Of a DNA stretch of 47,465 bases, positions 24,564-32,535 are shown piece by piece. Location: contig JAGBNF010000017.1 in NCBI GenBank assembly GCA_017634555.1, positions 1 through 47,465 of the forward strand, written 5' to 3'. The notes under the pieces were generated by a model that was not told the DNA's origin, made no database searches, and was given only the letters and a program-made list of their open reading frames with translations. This stretch comes from Eubacterium sp. (GTDB taxonomy: Bacteria; Bacillota; Clostridia; Lachnospirales; Lachnospiraceae). The position numbers were made by a program, and so were the translations under genes. Numbering within the stretch: position 1 is the first letter of the stretch; each line of letters starts with the position of its first letter.

Positions 24564-25973
24564 ATGGATAGTGAAAGAAGTATACTCGCGGCATTTATGG
24601 TACCGCATCCACCGCTGATCGTTCCGGATGTCGGACGCGGAGGTGAAGAGAAGGTTAGAAAGACTATTGATTCGTATGAGAAGGTAGCAAAGAAGATTGC
24701 AGAGCTGAAGCCTGATACGATAATAATCACGAGTCCACATGCGACTATGTATCGGGATTATTTTCATATTTCACCGGGAGAGAAGGCGAAGGGTGACTTC
24801 GGAGATTTCGGTGCACCGAAGGTTAAGTTTGATGAAGAATATGATTATGAGCTTGTGGATCTGATAGCGGATCTCGCATTTGAAGATGATTTTCCTGCGG
24901 GCTTCGAGGGCGAAAAGAAGAAGACTCTGGACCACGGAACTATGGTCCCGCTGTATTTTATAAGAAAGTATTATACCGGCGGCAAGATAGTAAGGATAGG
25001 TCTTTCGGGACTTCCGCTTACAGATCATTATCAGTTGGGAATGTATATCAGAGAAGCTGTGGAGAAGCTGGGAAGACGAGCTGTCTTCGTAGCCAGCGGA
25101 GACCTATCTCATAAGCTGCAGGATTACGGACCATACGGATTTGCTCCTGAGGGACCTATATATGATGAACGCATAATGGACACCGCGGGAAGAGCAGCCT
25201 TCGGTGAGATGATGGAATTCGATGAAGAGTTTTGTGATAAAGCAGCGGAATGCGGGCACAGATCGTTTGTTATAATGTCGGGAGCCTTTGATGGGTTAGC
25301 TGTTGAAACCAAGGTTCTCTCACATGAGGATGTGACAGGAGTCGGATATGGAATAATTGAGTTTTACCCTAAAGGACAGGATGATTCGAGATATTTCCTC
25401 GATGAAAGAAGAAAAAAGCTCATGGAAGAAAGAAGTAAGTCGGACGGATATGTGCAGCTGGCAAGGCTGTCGCTGGAAAGCTATATAGCGGAGCATAAGA
25501 AGCTGAGTATTCCGGAGGATATACCTGAGGAGTTGATGGCTATCCTTCCAGAGGAAATCTTCAGTGAAAGAGCAGGTGCTTTTGTATCTATACATAAGAA
25601 CGGAAGGCTCAGGGGATGCATCGGAACTATAGCTCCGACTGCGGACAGTGTTGCAAGAGAGATAATAAGAAATGCCATAAGTGCATCCACACGTGATCCG
25701 AGATTTGATCCGATAACAGAGGATGAGCTTGAATGGCTTGAAATAAATGTGGATGTTCTGGGTGAACCTGAGGACATTGATTCCATAGATCAGCTTGATG
25801 TTAAGAAATACGGTGTTATAGTCAGCTGCGGCAACAGAAGAGGACTTCTGCTTCCTGATCTTGAGGGCGTTGATGATGTGGAGACACAGGTATCCATCGC
25901 TATGAGAAAAGGCGGGATAAGGGAGGATGATGACTATACACTTCAGAGGTTTGAGGTGATCAGGCATAAGTAA
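24564..25973 (+). CDS. AmmeMemoRadiSam fusion: Memo-like dioxygenase-fold domain plus AMMECR1 domain
   Basis: The protein is 469 residues from ATG 24564, chosen because GAGGGG lies 8 bases upstream; an in-frame GTG at 24555 overlaps that site. Residues 10-270 form a Memo/LigB-type domain (MVPHPPLIVPDVG, ITSPHATMYRDYF, DHGTMVPLYF, FVASGDLSHKLQDYG), whose His residues match the Memo metal-like pocket. Residues 295-469 form AMMECR1 (FVSIHKNGRLRGCIGTIAP, STRDPRFDPI, RRGLLLPDLEGVD). Both domains are fused here; in many bacteria they are separate. With the radical SAM gene that follows by 13 bases, it forms the AmmeMemoRadiSam system, thought to modify a radical-type substrate; the reaction is unknown. 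Confidence 0.92.
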   Translation: MDSERSILAAFMVPHPPLIVPDVGRGGEEKVRKTIDSYEKVAKKIAELKPDTIIITSPHATMYRDYFHISPGEKAKGDFGDFGAPKVKFDEEYDYELVDLIADLAFEDDFPAGFEGEKKKTLDHGTMVPLYFIRKYYTGGKIVRIGLSGLPLTDHYQLGMYIREAVEKLGRRAVFVASGDLSHKLQDYGPYGFAPEGPIYDERIMDTAGRAAFGEMMEFDEEFCDKAAECGHRSFVIMSGAFDGLAVETKVLSHEDVTGVGYGIIEFYPKGQDDSRYFLDERRKKLMEERSKSDGYVQLARLSLESYIAEHKKLSIPEDIPEELMAILPEEIFSERAGAFVSIHKNGRLRGCIGTIAPTADSVAREIIRNAISASTRDPRFDPITEDELEWLEINVDVLGEPEDIDSIDQLDVKKYGVIVSCGNRRGLLLPDLEGVDDVETQVSIAMRKGGIREDDDYTLQRFEVIRHK

Positions 25974-25986
25974 ACGGGGGGATGCT

Positions 25987-26862
25987 ATGGCACGATGTAA
26001 TGTATGTTTCAGACATTGTGATATAAAGGAAGGTGGTATAGGTTTCTGCGGTGCAAGAACCGTGAAGAATGGTGTGGTTACAGCTCGTAATTACGGAATG
26101 CTGACAGGCATCATGCTTGACCCTATAGAGAAGAAGCCCATATCCAGATTCTATCCGGGAAGCAGGATTCTTTCTGTGGGAAGCTACGGATGCAATCTGA
26201 GATGTCCCTTCTGCCAGAATTATGAAATATCCTGGTCGGAGGATGCACTAAGTATGCCGGATCAAAAGAGAAGGAGAGAGCTTATTGAGATAAGCCCCGA
26301 AGAACTGGCAGATCTTGCCGAAGCATATAAGAACCGCGGGAATATCGGTGTTGCATTTACCTATAACGAACCCCTTATAGGATATGAATTTGTAAGGGAT
26401 ACGGCGAAGCTGGTTAAGGAAAGAGGAATGAAGACAGTCCTTGTTTCAAACGGTACAGCCGAAATAGAGATTCTCGAGGAGATTCTTCCATATATAGATG
26501 CAATGAATATTGATCTTAAGGGCTTTTCGGATGATTATTATGAAAAGCTGCTGGGCGGCAGCAGAAGTATGGTTATGAATTTTATCGAGAGAGCCGTACC
26601 TGACTGTCATATGGAGCTGACCACTCTTATAATCCCGGGTGAAAACGACAGTGAACAGGAGATAAGGGAGCTGTCCGGATGGATAGCATCCTTAAAGGAT
26701 AAGGAAGGAAATGTGATCGGTACGGAAATTCCGCTACATATCTCAAGATTCTTCCCAAGGTTTAAGATGACAGACAGAGATGCGACTGAGGTGAAAAAGA
26801 TATACAGACTTGCCGATGTGGCAAGAGAAAAGCTGAAATACGTATATACAGGAAATTGCTAG
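25987..26862 (+). CDS. amrS: AmmeMemoRadiSam-system radical SAM protein
   Basis: A 291-residue radical SAM enzyme. The 4Fe-4S motif CNLRCPFC (within GSYGCNLRCPFCQNYEIS, ~70-85) is canonical. An N-terminal cysteine group (CNVCFRHCDIKEGGIGFCGAR) is typical of the AmrS and pyruvate-formate-lyase-activase-like group. VAFTYNEPLIGYEF and LVSNGTAE are family motifs. It is co-transcribed with the Memo-AMMECR1 fusion, which defines the system. The substrate has not been established from sequence. Confidence 0.92.
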   Translation: MARCNVCFRHCDIKEGGIGFCGARTVKNGVVTARNYGMLTGIMLDPIEKKPISRFYPGSRILSVGSYGCNLRCPFCQNYEISWSEDALSMPDQKRRRELIEISPEELADLAEAYKNRGNIGVAFTYNEPLIGYEFVRDTAKLVKERGMKTVLVSNGTAEIEILEEILPYIDAMNIDLKGFSDDYYEKLLGGSRSMVMNFIERAVPDCHMELTTLIIPGENDSEQEIRELSGWIASLKDKEGNVIGTEIPLHISRFFPRFKMTDRDATEVKKIYRLADVAREKLKYVYTGNC

Positions 26863-26887
26863 AGATTATTTTAAGGAGGATATAAAG

Positions 26888-27229
26888 ATGCCATTTATTA
26901 ATTCAAAGGTTACAGTGAAGATCAGTGATGAGAAGAGAGAGTCTATAAAGACAAAGCTGGGACAGGCCGCTTCGATCATCGGGAAGCCTGAAAGCTTTCT
27001 TATGGTAGGTTTTGAAGATGAGTATTGTCTTTATTTTGCAGGCGAAAAGCTTGAGAAGGGGGCTTTCGTATCAGTAGATTTTCTTGGCTCAGGTAACTCT
27101 GCCGCATTTGAAAAGATGACAGCAAGAATCTGTGAGATATATGCGGAAGAACTTGGAATTCCGGGCAATCACATTTATGTAGAGTATCGTACTACAAATG
27201 ATTGGGGATGGAACGGAAGAAACTTCTGA
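26888..27229 (+). CDS. MIF-family tautomerase
   Basis: A 113-residue protein of the macrophage migration inhibitory factor / D-dopachrome tautomerase family. It has MPF at the start (Pro-2 becomes the catalytic N-terminal proline after Met removal), then KPESFLMVGFEDEYCLYFAG and the C-terminal HIYVEYRTTNDWGWNGRNF, which matches the ending WGWNGSTF of MIF. It follows RBS TAAGGAGG, 25 bases after the radical SAM gene, so it may share its transcript. A cytosolic tautomerase is the safest call; signalling to a host would be speculation. Confidence 0.93.
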   Translation: MPFINSKVTVKISDEKRESIKTKLGQAASIIGKPESFLMVGFEDEYCLYFAGEKLEKGAFVSVDFLGSGNSAAFEKMTARICEIYAEELGIPGNHIYVEYRTTNDWGWNGRNF

Positions 27230-27240
27230 TGAAAATTTGC

Positions 27241-27268
27241 TTGCATTTTTTTAAATAAGTTATATACT
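27241..27268 (+). promoter_or_regulatory. purF promoter
   Basis: TTGCAT (27241-27246), 16-base spacer, TATACT (27263-27268). It gives a leader of about 290 bases before purF. An inverted repeat (GTCA..GGCAT/ATGCC..TGAC, about 27276-27303) lies at the 5' end of the transcript. Confidence 0.65.
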
Positions 27269-27326
27269 GATTTTGTCAGTGGCATTATTATGCCCCTATG
27301 ACGTTAAATGAATAAATAACTTTTTG

Positions 27327-27370
27327 GAAGCAAGGGCGCTTCGGGATTGATTCTCGAAGTGCCCTTTTTT
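27327..27370 (+). promoter_or_regulatory. Hexaloop hairpin overlapping a terminator in the purF leader (ANTAR-target-like)
   Basis: GAAGC (27327-27331) and GCTTC (27338-27342) enclose the six-base loop AAGGGC, with A at loop position 1 and G at position 4 as in ANTAR-protein targets. The same bases form the 5' arm of a terminator (27334-27345 with 27353-27364, then TTTTTT). The two structures are mutually exclusive. Equivalent overlaps occur before gltB and amt. A clear second hexaloop hairpin just upstream is not evident. Confidence 0.5.
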
Positions 27371-27542
27371 GTGCGAAGTCGAGGCAAGGTCACATATGCG
27401 AAGCAGATGTGACGATTATACATACGCTCGCGCGTTTACGCGCAAGAGCGTAATGTAATAAGCGTCATATAGCTGCTGAAAGCAGCTATGTAACTTTGCC
27501 GAGACCGTATCATCATGCAAATGATGAATTCATTTGCATGAT
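27371..27542 (+). ncRNA. Structured leader element (four-way junction plus hairpin), copy 1, before purF
   Basis: The closing helix P1 is GGCAAGGT (27383-27390) with ACTTTGCC (27493-27500). Inside are hairpin A (27391-27411, GAA loop), long hairpin B (27412-27465) and hairpin C (27466-27492). A further perfect 13-bp hairpin D follows (27512-27524 with 27530-27542). A second copy at 29342-29518 keeps the same helices with changed pairs, while the flanks (GAGGCAAGG, CATACGCTC, CTTTGCCGAGACCG) stay the same. This suggests selection for RNA structure. I do not recognise the class. Confidence 0.65.
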
Positions 27543-27565
27543 AACCTTTAGAAAGGAATTTACCC

Positions 27566-29050
27566 ATGAATTCAAAGAAGATGGAAGTAATCAGTAACGG
27601 AGTTATGGCAGATGACAAACTCCATGAGGAATGTGGAGTGTTCGGAGTATATGCACCGGCGGGAGCTGATGTTGCGGGAGAGATATACTACGGACTTGTT
27701 GCACTTCAGCATCGAGGACAGGAGGCAGCGGGAATTGCTGTTTCAGATACTGAAGGACCTATGGGAAATTTGAGGATGAAGAAGCAGCAGGGACTTGTAA
27801 GCGAGATATTTCATCCGGATGATCTGGCTAAGCTGACAGGTAATATAGGTGTCGGTCACGTCAGATATTCGACTACGGGTGGAAGCACCGAAGCAAATGC
27901 TCAGCCTATCGCTATGAACTATATAAAGGGAAGTCTGGCTGTAGTACATAACGGAAACATAGTAAATGCACCGGAACTTAAAGAGCAGCAGATGTACAGA
28001 GGACTTGCTCACTATACAACATCAGATTCAGAGGTTCTCGCATACGAGATCATTGGAGAGAGAGTAAAGGCTGCAACAATTGAAGAAGCAATAAAGAATG
28101 CAGCATGTAAGCTGAAGGGCGGATATGCTGTTGTTGTAATGAGCCCGAGAAAGCTTGTAGGTATCAGGGATCCATTTGGAATCAAGCCGCTTATACTCGG
28201 CCGTAAATTATCAGCAGGTGCAGCTGCTGAGGAAAGTGAAACAAATGAAGCATCACAGACTATGGAAGGTGTGGGAAGATATACATATATCCTTGCATCG
28301 GAAAGCGCAGCAATTACATCAGTAGGCGGAGAGGTATTAAGAGATATCGAGCCGGGAGAAATTATTTCAATCACAAAGGAAGGTGTGACATCTGACAGAG
28401 GACTCTGCCAGGAGAAGAGAGCACACTGTATATTCGAATACATTTATTTTGCAAGAAACGATTCCGTAATGGACGGAATTGAGATACATGATGCGAGAGT
28501 GGCAGCAGGTCGTGCACTTGCAAGAAAATCACGTGTGGATGCAGATATCGTAGTAGGAGTTCCGGATTCGGGACTTGCAGCTGCTGAGGGTTATTCTCTT
28601 GAGTCAGGTATACCGTTTGCTTTCGCATTTCATAAGAACAGCTATATCGGAAGAAGCTTTATCAAGCCGACGGATGAAGAGAGACGTACTGCAGTTCATA
28701 TGAAGCTGAGTGTTCTTAACAACGTAGTCAGGGATAAGAGGATCGTTATTATTGATGATTCTATAGTCCGCGGTACTACTATGAAGCAGCTTATAGAAAT
28801 GCTGAGAAAGGCCGGAGCTAAGGAAGTGCATGTAAGGATAAGTTCACCTCCATTCCTTTATCCATGCTATTACGGAACTGATGTTCCAACTGCAAAGCAG
28901 CTTATAGCATCACATCATTCCAGTGAAGAGGTATGTAAAAATGTGGGAGCGGATTCACTTGAATATCTGAGTGTATCTGACTTTACATCTATGGTAGGTG
29001 AGTTGCCGCTTTGTACCGCATGCTTTACGAATGATTATCCGGTGTTATAG
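27566..29050 (+). CDS. purF: Amidophosphoribosyltransferase, first step of purine synthesis
   Basis: A 494-residue PurF that converts PRPP and glutamine to phosphoribosylamine. The glutaminase domain begins after a short propeptide; the nucleophile is the Cys in HEECGVFGVYAP (~23), so maturation would remove about 22 residues as in B. subtilis. The PRPP motif is VIIDDSIVRGTT (~395). Cysteines in RAHCIFEY, PPFLYPCYYG and CTACFTNDY fit the Fe-S cluster of B. subtilis-type PurF. An insertion of about 20 residues (LSAGAAAEESETNEASQTME) in the glutaminase domain is unusual. It stands alone, without other pur genes, behind a long regulated leader. Confidence 0.96.
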   Translation: MNSKKMEVISNGVMADDKLHEECGVFGVYAPAGADVAGEIYYGLVALQHRGQEAAGIAVSDTEGPMGNLRMKKQQGLVSEIFHPDDLAKLTGNIGVGHVRYSTTGGSTEANAQPIAMNYIKGSLAVVHNGNIVNAPELKEQQMYRGLAHYTTSDSEVLAYEIIGERVKAATIEEAIKNAACKLKGGYAVVVMSPRKLVGIRDPFGIKPLILGRKLSAGAAAEESETNEASQTMEGVGRYTYILASESAAITSVGGEVLRDIEPGEIISITKEGVTSDRGLCQEKRAHCIFEYIYFARNDSVMDGIEIHDARVAAGRALARKSRVDADIVVGVPDSGLAAAEGYSLESGIPFAFAFHKNSYIGRSFIKPTDEERRTAVHMKLSVLNNVVRDKRIVIIDDSIVRGTTMKQLIEMLRKAGAKEVHVRISSPPFLYPCYYGTDVPTAKQLIASHHSSEEVCKNVGADSLEYLSVSDFTSMVGELPLCTACFTNDYPVL

Positions 29051-29084
29051 GAAAAAATAAAAAAATTCGTCAGCTATAAAAATT

Positions 29085-29118
29085 ACCTATTGACATAGTA
29101 GGTGAAAGGTGATATAAC
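29085..29118 (+). promoter_or_regulatory. mccBA promoter with palindrome over the -35 box
   Basis: TTGACA (29090-29095), 17-base spacer, TATAAC (29113-29118). The palindrome ACCTA-N9-TAGGT (29085-29103) covers the -35 box and could bind a repressor. It drives the cysteine-rich leader peptide and the mccBA genes. Confidence 0.7.
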
Positions 29119-29159
29119 AATCACATATTAAATCAGTAGGTAAATAGGAGACGGACGAA

Positions 29160-29264
29160 ATGTTTAATCAGATGATGTCAAACAGAATATGTTGTTGCTG
29201 TTGCTGTAATAAGAATAACAGCATTCTTCGCATGTTCTGTGAGAGTACTTCGGGATTAACGTAA
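29160..29264 (+). CDS. Leader peptide with six consecutive cysteine codons
   Basis: A 34-residue ORF (ATG 29160, stop 29262-29264) preceded by TAGGAGACGG. It encodes MFNQMMSNRI followed by CCCCCC (codons TGT TGT TGC TGT TGC TGT, 29190-29207), then NKNNSILRMFC. It sits between a strong promoter and a terminator, upstream of cysteine-biosynthesis genes. This is the layout of an amino-acid attenuator: ribosome stalling on Cys codons when cysteinyl-tRNA is scarce would alter folding of the downstream RNA. Confidence 0.85.
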   Translation: MFNQMMSNRICCCCCCNKNNSILRMFCESTSGLT

Positions 29265-29341
29265 ATTTTGTGTACATATTTACCAGGTATAATATTATGA
29301 TCAACAGGCGAGGAATGAGTTAATCATCCCTCGCTATTTTT
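29222..29341 (+). terminator. Cysteine attenuator: terminator with alternative antiterminator
   Basis: The terminator arms GCGAGGAATGA (29308-29318) and TCATCCCTCGC (29324-29334, one mismatch) are followed by TATTTTTG. The leader-peptide segment CATTCTTCGC (29222-29231) pairs over 10 bp, with one G-U, with the terminator's 5' arm (29308-29317), so an antiterminator can form. A consensus-like TATAAT (29288-29293) without a good -35 box also lies here and could give a shorter transcript. Confidence 0.7.
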
Positions 29342-29518
29342 GTGCGTTAGTTGAGGCAAGGTTGCATATGCGGAGCATATGCAACGATTAATACATACGC
29401 TCGCACATTTATGTGCATGAGCGTTTGGTATTAATCGTTGCATATCTGCTGGAAGCAGATATGCAACTTTGCCGAGACCGCATCATCGAGTGATTGAAGA
29501 ATTCAATTACCCGATGTG
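29342..29518 (+). ncRNA. Structured leader element (four-way junction plus hairpin), copy 2, before mccB
   Basis: The layout matches copy 1. P1 is 29355-29362 with 29466-29473. Hairpin A is 29363-29383 (9 bp, GGA loop), hairpin B is 29384-29438 (10-bp base ACGATTAATA/TATTAATCGT) and hairpin C is 29439-29465 (11 bp). A downstream hairpin D spans about 29485-29518. Compared with copy 1, arms A, B and C differ in sequence but remain paired. As in copy 1, the element starts right after a terminator tail (TTTTTGTGCG) and ends a few bases before the gene's ribosome binding site. Confidence 0.65.
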
Positions 29519-29539
29519 ATTTATGAAAGGAGACAAATT

Positions 29540-30700
29540 ATGAGCATTAACATTAATTCATTACTTATTCACGGCGGTATCGACGGAGACGAAACAACAG
29601 GAGCAGTTAACGTTCCTGTATATCAGACTTCAACATACAAGCAGGACGGTCTCGGTGAGAACAGAGGCTGGGAATATTCGAGAACAGGAAACCCAACAAG
29701 AGCTGCACTTGAAAAGCTGGTAGCCGATCTTGAGCAGGGAGAATACGGAATGGCATTTGCATCCGGACTTGCTGCAATCTCAACAGTACTTTCACTGTTT
29801 ACGTCAGGAGACAGACTTATCATTTCAGATAACATTTACGGCGGAACCTTCAGAGTTCTGGATAATGTATTTAAGCATTTCGGTCTCAACTTTACCATAG
29901 TTGATACATCTAATATTGAAGAAGTAAGACGTGCACTTGAGGATAAGGAAGCTGATAAGGACGGCGAAGTAAAGGCTGTATATATCGAGAGTCCTGCAAA
30001 TCCGCTTCTTTCCGTTACAGATATTGAGGCAGTATCAAAGCTCGCAAAGGAGTACGGAAAGCTTACCATCGTTGATAATACATTTCTTACACCGTATCTT
30101 CAGAGACCGCTTACACTTGGTGCAGATATAGTTGTACACAGCGGAACAAAGTATCTCGGTGGACACAGTGATACAGTATCCGGTTTTGTTATCGTAAAGG
30201 ATAAGGAGCTGGCTGACAGACTGTACTATCTTCAGAATGCAATCGGAGGAATCCTTGCACCTTGGGACAGCTTCCTCATGATCAGAGGCATCAAGACACT
30301 TGGTGTCAGAATGGACAGACATGTTGAGAATGCAAAGAAGATCGCAGAGTGGCTTGAGAACAGCGGTTATGTAGAGAAGGTTTATTATCCGGGACTTAAG
30401 TCTGATCCGGGTTATGAAATCCAGAAGAAGCAGGCAGATGGTCCGGGAGCTATGATCTCCTTTACTCTTAGAAAGGAATATGATTATAAGAAATTCTTTA
30501 AGTCACTGAAGCTTGTAACACTTGCAGAGAGTCTCGGCGGAGTGGAGTCACTGGTATGCCATCCTGCAACAATGACACATGCAGCAATTCCGAAGGATAT
30601 CAGAGAGGCAGTAGGAATCACAGATGAACTTATCCGTCTTTCAGTCGGAATCGAAGATGCTGATGATATTATCAGGGATTTAGAGCAGGCTATACGATAG
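29540..30700 (+). CDS. mccB: Cys/Met-metabolism PLP enzyme, probable cystathionine gamma-lyase (MccB-like)
   Basis: The protein is 386 residues from ATG 29540, which follows GAAAGGAG (29525-29532); an in-frame GTG at 29516 has no such site. Family marks are WEYSRTGNPTRAALEKLV, the active-site Tyr in DNIYGGTFRVL and the PLP lysine in HSGTKYLGGHSD (~200). Sequence alone does not separate cystathionine gamma-synthase (MetB), gamma-lyase (MccB) or O-acetylhomoserine lyase. The next gene resembles MccA, and the leader responds to Cys codons, so the reverse transsulfuration enzyme MccB is favoured. Confidence 0.82.
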   Translation: MSININSLLIHGGIDGDETTGAVNVPVYQTSTYKQDGLGENRGWEYSRTGNPTRAALEKLVADLEQGEYGMAFASGLAAISTVLSLFTSGDRLIISDNIYGGTFRVLDNVFKHFGLNFTIVDTSNIEEVRRALEDKEADKDGEVKAVYIESPANPLLSVTDIEAVSKLAKEYGKLTIVDNTFLTPYLQRPLTLGADIVVHSGTKYLGGHSDTVSGFVIVKDKELADRLYYLQNAIGGILAPWDSFLMIRGIKTLGVRMDRHVENAKKIAEWLENSGYVEKVYYPGLKSDPGYEIQKKQADGPGAMISFTLRKEYDYKKFFKSLKLVTLAESLGGVESLVCHPATMTHAAIPKDIREAVGITDELIRLSVGIEDADDIIRDLEQAIR

Positions 30701-30733
30701 AATGATCGCTGTATATGGAAGGAGATATGCGAC

Positions 30734-31642
30734 ATGGATGTATATATGAATATTCAGGAAATGATAGGTAATACACCGATAATGAAGATAGGACATATGG
30801 GTGTTAAGGAGGGCGTAAATATTTATGCAAAGCTTGAACTTATGAACCCTGCAGGAAGTGTTAAGGACAGAGTCGGAATGTATATGATCGAGGATGCCGA
30901 AAGAAGAGGCATTCTGAAACCGGGAGGAACAATCGTTGAAGCTACTGCAGGAAACACAGGTATAGGAATAGCAGTTGCTGCGCTTAATAAGGGATATAAG
31001 ATCATCTTTGTCGTACCTGATAAGTTCTCAATCGAGAAGCAGAAGGTTATGAAGGCACTCGGCGCAGAAATTATAAATACATCCCGTGTCGGAGGAATGA
31101 TGGGTGCTGCTGTAAAGGCAGAGGAGATTATAGCTGCAACTCCGGGAGCTGTTTCCATGAAGCAGTTCAAGAATCCGTCAAATCCGCTTTCTCATTATGA
31201 GACTACAGGCCCTGAAATATATAAGCAGATGGACGGAAAGATTGATTATTTTGTAGCCGGTGCCGGAAGCGGCGGTACATTTTCCGGGATCGTTAAATAT
31301 CTGAAGGAGCAGAATCCTGATATTCAGGGTGTGCTTGCTGATCCTGTAGGTTCAATAATCGGTGGCGGTGAGCATGCGGACTATGATATCGAGGGAATAG
31401 GAAATGATTTCATTGCCGATACTATGGATGTAACTCTCGTGGATAAGGTTATAAAGGTGACTGACAGTGAAGCCTTTGATACATCCAGGCAGCTGGCTCT
31501 TAAGGAAGGAATCCTGGCAGGTACATCTTCAGGTGCTGCACTCAGTGCGGCTCTCAGACTGGCCGAAAAGATAGAGAGCGGAAACATAGTAGTAGTGTTC
31601 CCTGACAGAGGAGACAGATATCTGAGTAAGGGACTTTTCTAG
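30734..31642 (+). CDS. mccA: MccA-like cystathionine beta-synthase / cysteine synthase family protein
   Basis: A 302-residue fold-type II PLP enzyme. PLP lysine is in NPAGSVKDRVGMYM (~44); the phosphate-binding loop is GAGSGGTF. DPVGSIIGGGE, DIEGIGNDFI and FPDRGDRYLSKGLF at the end match B. subtilis MccA (O-acetylserine-dependent cystathionine beta-synthase) better than CysK. It follows mccB by 33 bases with a GGAAGGAG site. Together the two would convert homocysteine and O-acetylserine to cysteine through cystathionine. CysK activity cannot be excluded. Confidence 0.82.
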   Translation: MDVYMNIQEMIGNTPIMKIGHMGVKEGVNIYAKLELMNPAGSVKDRVGMYMIEDAERRGILKPGGTIVEATAGNTGIGIAVAALNKGYKIIFVVPDKFSIEKQKVMKALGAEIINTSRVGGMMGAAVKAEEIIAATPGAVSMKQFKNPSNPLSHYETTGPEIYKQMDGKIDYFVAGAGSGGTFSGIVKYLKEQNPDIQGVLADPVGSIIGGGEHADYDIEGIGNDFIADTMDVTLVDKVIKVTDSEAFDTSRQLALKEGILAGTSSGAALSAALRLAEKIESGNIVVVFPDRGDRYLSKGLF

Positions 31643-31663
31643 TCACTGACAGTTATAAGACAT

Positions 31664-31690
31664 ACCTATAACAGACTATCGGTTCTAGGT
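31664..31690. promoter_or_regulatory. Palindrome CCTATAAC-N9-GTTCTAGG, candidate sulfur operator
   Basis: Arms 31665-31672 and 31682-31689 match with one mismatch. The same half-site and spacing occur at 32474-32498 before metN. It lies just after mccA, upstream of the CMD-family gene. Recognition by a cysteine/methionine regulator is inference. Confidence 0.4.
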
Positions 31691-31773
31691 ATTTTACAGA
31701 ACGGATATTGTGAGTTAACATTTACACATCAAAAAACAAAACATACATTTTTTAAAATATGGAGGACAAAAAA

Positions 31774-32328
31774 ATGGCAAGAGTTAAGTTACTTACACTT
31801 GAGGAAACAAGCGGAGCAGAAAAGGAAAGATATGAGGAGCTCGCAGGAAGAAATGCAGTTACAAACATGAAGGCAGGTCTTCTGAATGATGCGGCTACCT
31901 ATGATGCATACATGGGATGGTATACATCCTGGAATAGACTTGTAGAAGTTATCGGCGAGAAGGATGCTATCCTCTACGCACACTCAATTTCTACAACAAA
32001 TTCATGCCAGCTGTGCTCACTGTTTTTTATCAGTGATGTTAAGGGCCTCGGACTTGACCCCGCAAATCTTCAGTATGATGAGAAGGAGCAGGTACTTGCA
32101 GAGCTCGGACAGCAGGCAGTAAAGAATCCTACAGCAGTTTCAGATGAGATCTTCGACAGACTCAGAAAGTTCTGGAATGATCAGGAGATCGTTGTAATCG
32201 TTGGATTCGCAGGACAGATGATCGCAACAAACAACTTCAACTCAATCCTTAAGATAGATGTTGATAAGAGACTCCTTCCAATCATCAATGAGTTTAAACC
32301 TCAGACATGGAGAGAGAATATTCAGTAA
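31774..32328 (+). CDS. Carboxymuconolactone-decarboxylase/AhpD-like family protein
   Basis: The protein is 184 residues from ATG 31774; ATG 31759 overlaps the GGAGG site (31761-31765) that serves the later start. HSISTTNSCQLCSLFFISD carries the CxxC pair typical of AhpD-like peroxidase/oxidoreductase proteins, followed by the helical pattern of the CMD fold (IVVIVGFAGQMIATNNFNSIL). The exact activity is unknown; a thiol-based redox role is likely. It is flanked by sulfur-metabolism genes and by candidate sulfur operators, which fits a thiol function. Confidence 0.7.
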   Translation: MARVKLLTLEETSGAEKERYEELAGRNAVTNMKAGLLNDAATYDAYMGWYTSWNRLVEVIGEKDAILYAHSISTTNSCQLCSLFFISDVKGLGLDPANLQYDEKEQVLAELGQQAVKNPTAVSDEIFDRLRKFWNDQEIVVIVGFAGQMIATNNFNSILKIDVDKRLLPIINEFKPQTWRENIQ

Positions 32329-32349
32329 TTAATAATTCACATGATTTAA

Positions 32350-32449
32350 TGTATTCTTCGGAATACACCCATTATAATAGTTTGTCATACCCCTTCTAAA
32401 AGAGCCGGATAATCTGATGCAAGTCGGATTATCCGGTCTTTCGTTTTTA
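32350..32449 (+). terminator. UUCG hairpin and rho-independent terminator
   Basis: A small stem with UUCG tetraloop (TGTATTC-TTCG-GAATACA, 32350-32367) is followed by the terminator arms CCGGATAATC (32405-32414) and GATTATCCGG (32427-32436) and a TCTTTCGTTTTT tail. Confidence 0.8.
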
Positions 32450-32473
32450 TGGTGATTACGGATATAGCTTAAG

Positions 32474-32535
32474 CCTATAACTACGTATAAGTTATCGGTA
32501 ATTGTTTTTGACTATAACTACCGCTATAGTATGCT
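32474..32535 (+). promoter_or_regulatory. metNIQ promoter with two palindromic sites
   Basis: TTGACT (32508-32513), 16-base spacer, TATGCT (32530-32535). The palindrome ACTATA-N8-TATAGT (32511-32530) lies between the boxes, and a second one, CCTATAAC-N9-GTTATCGG (32474-32498), is just upstream. No SAM riboswitch is seen, so control is probably by a DNA-binding regulator. Confidence 0.55.
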
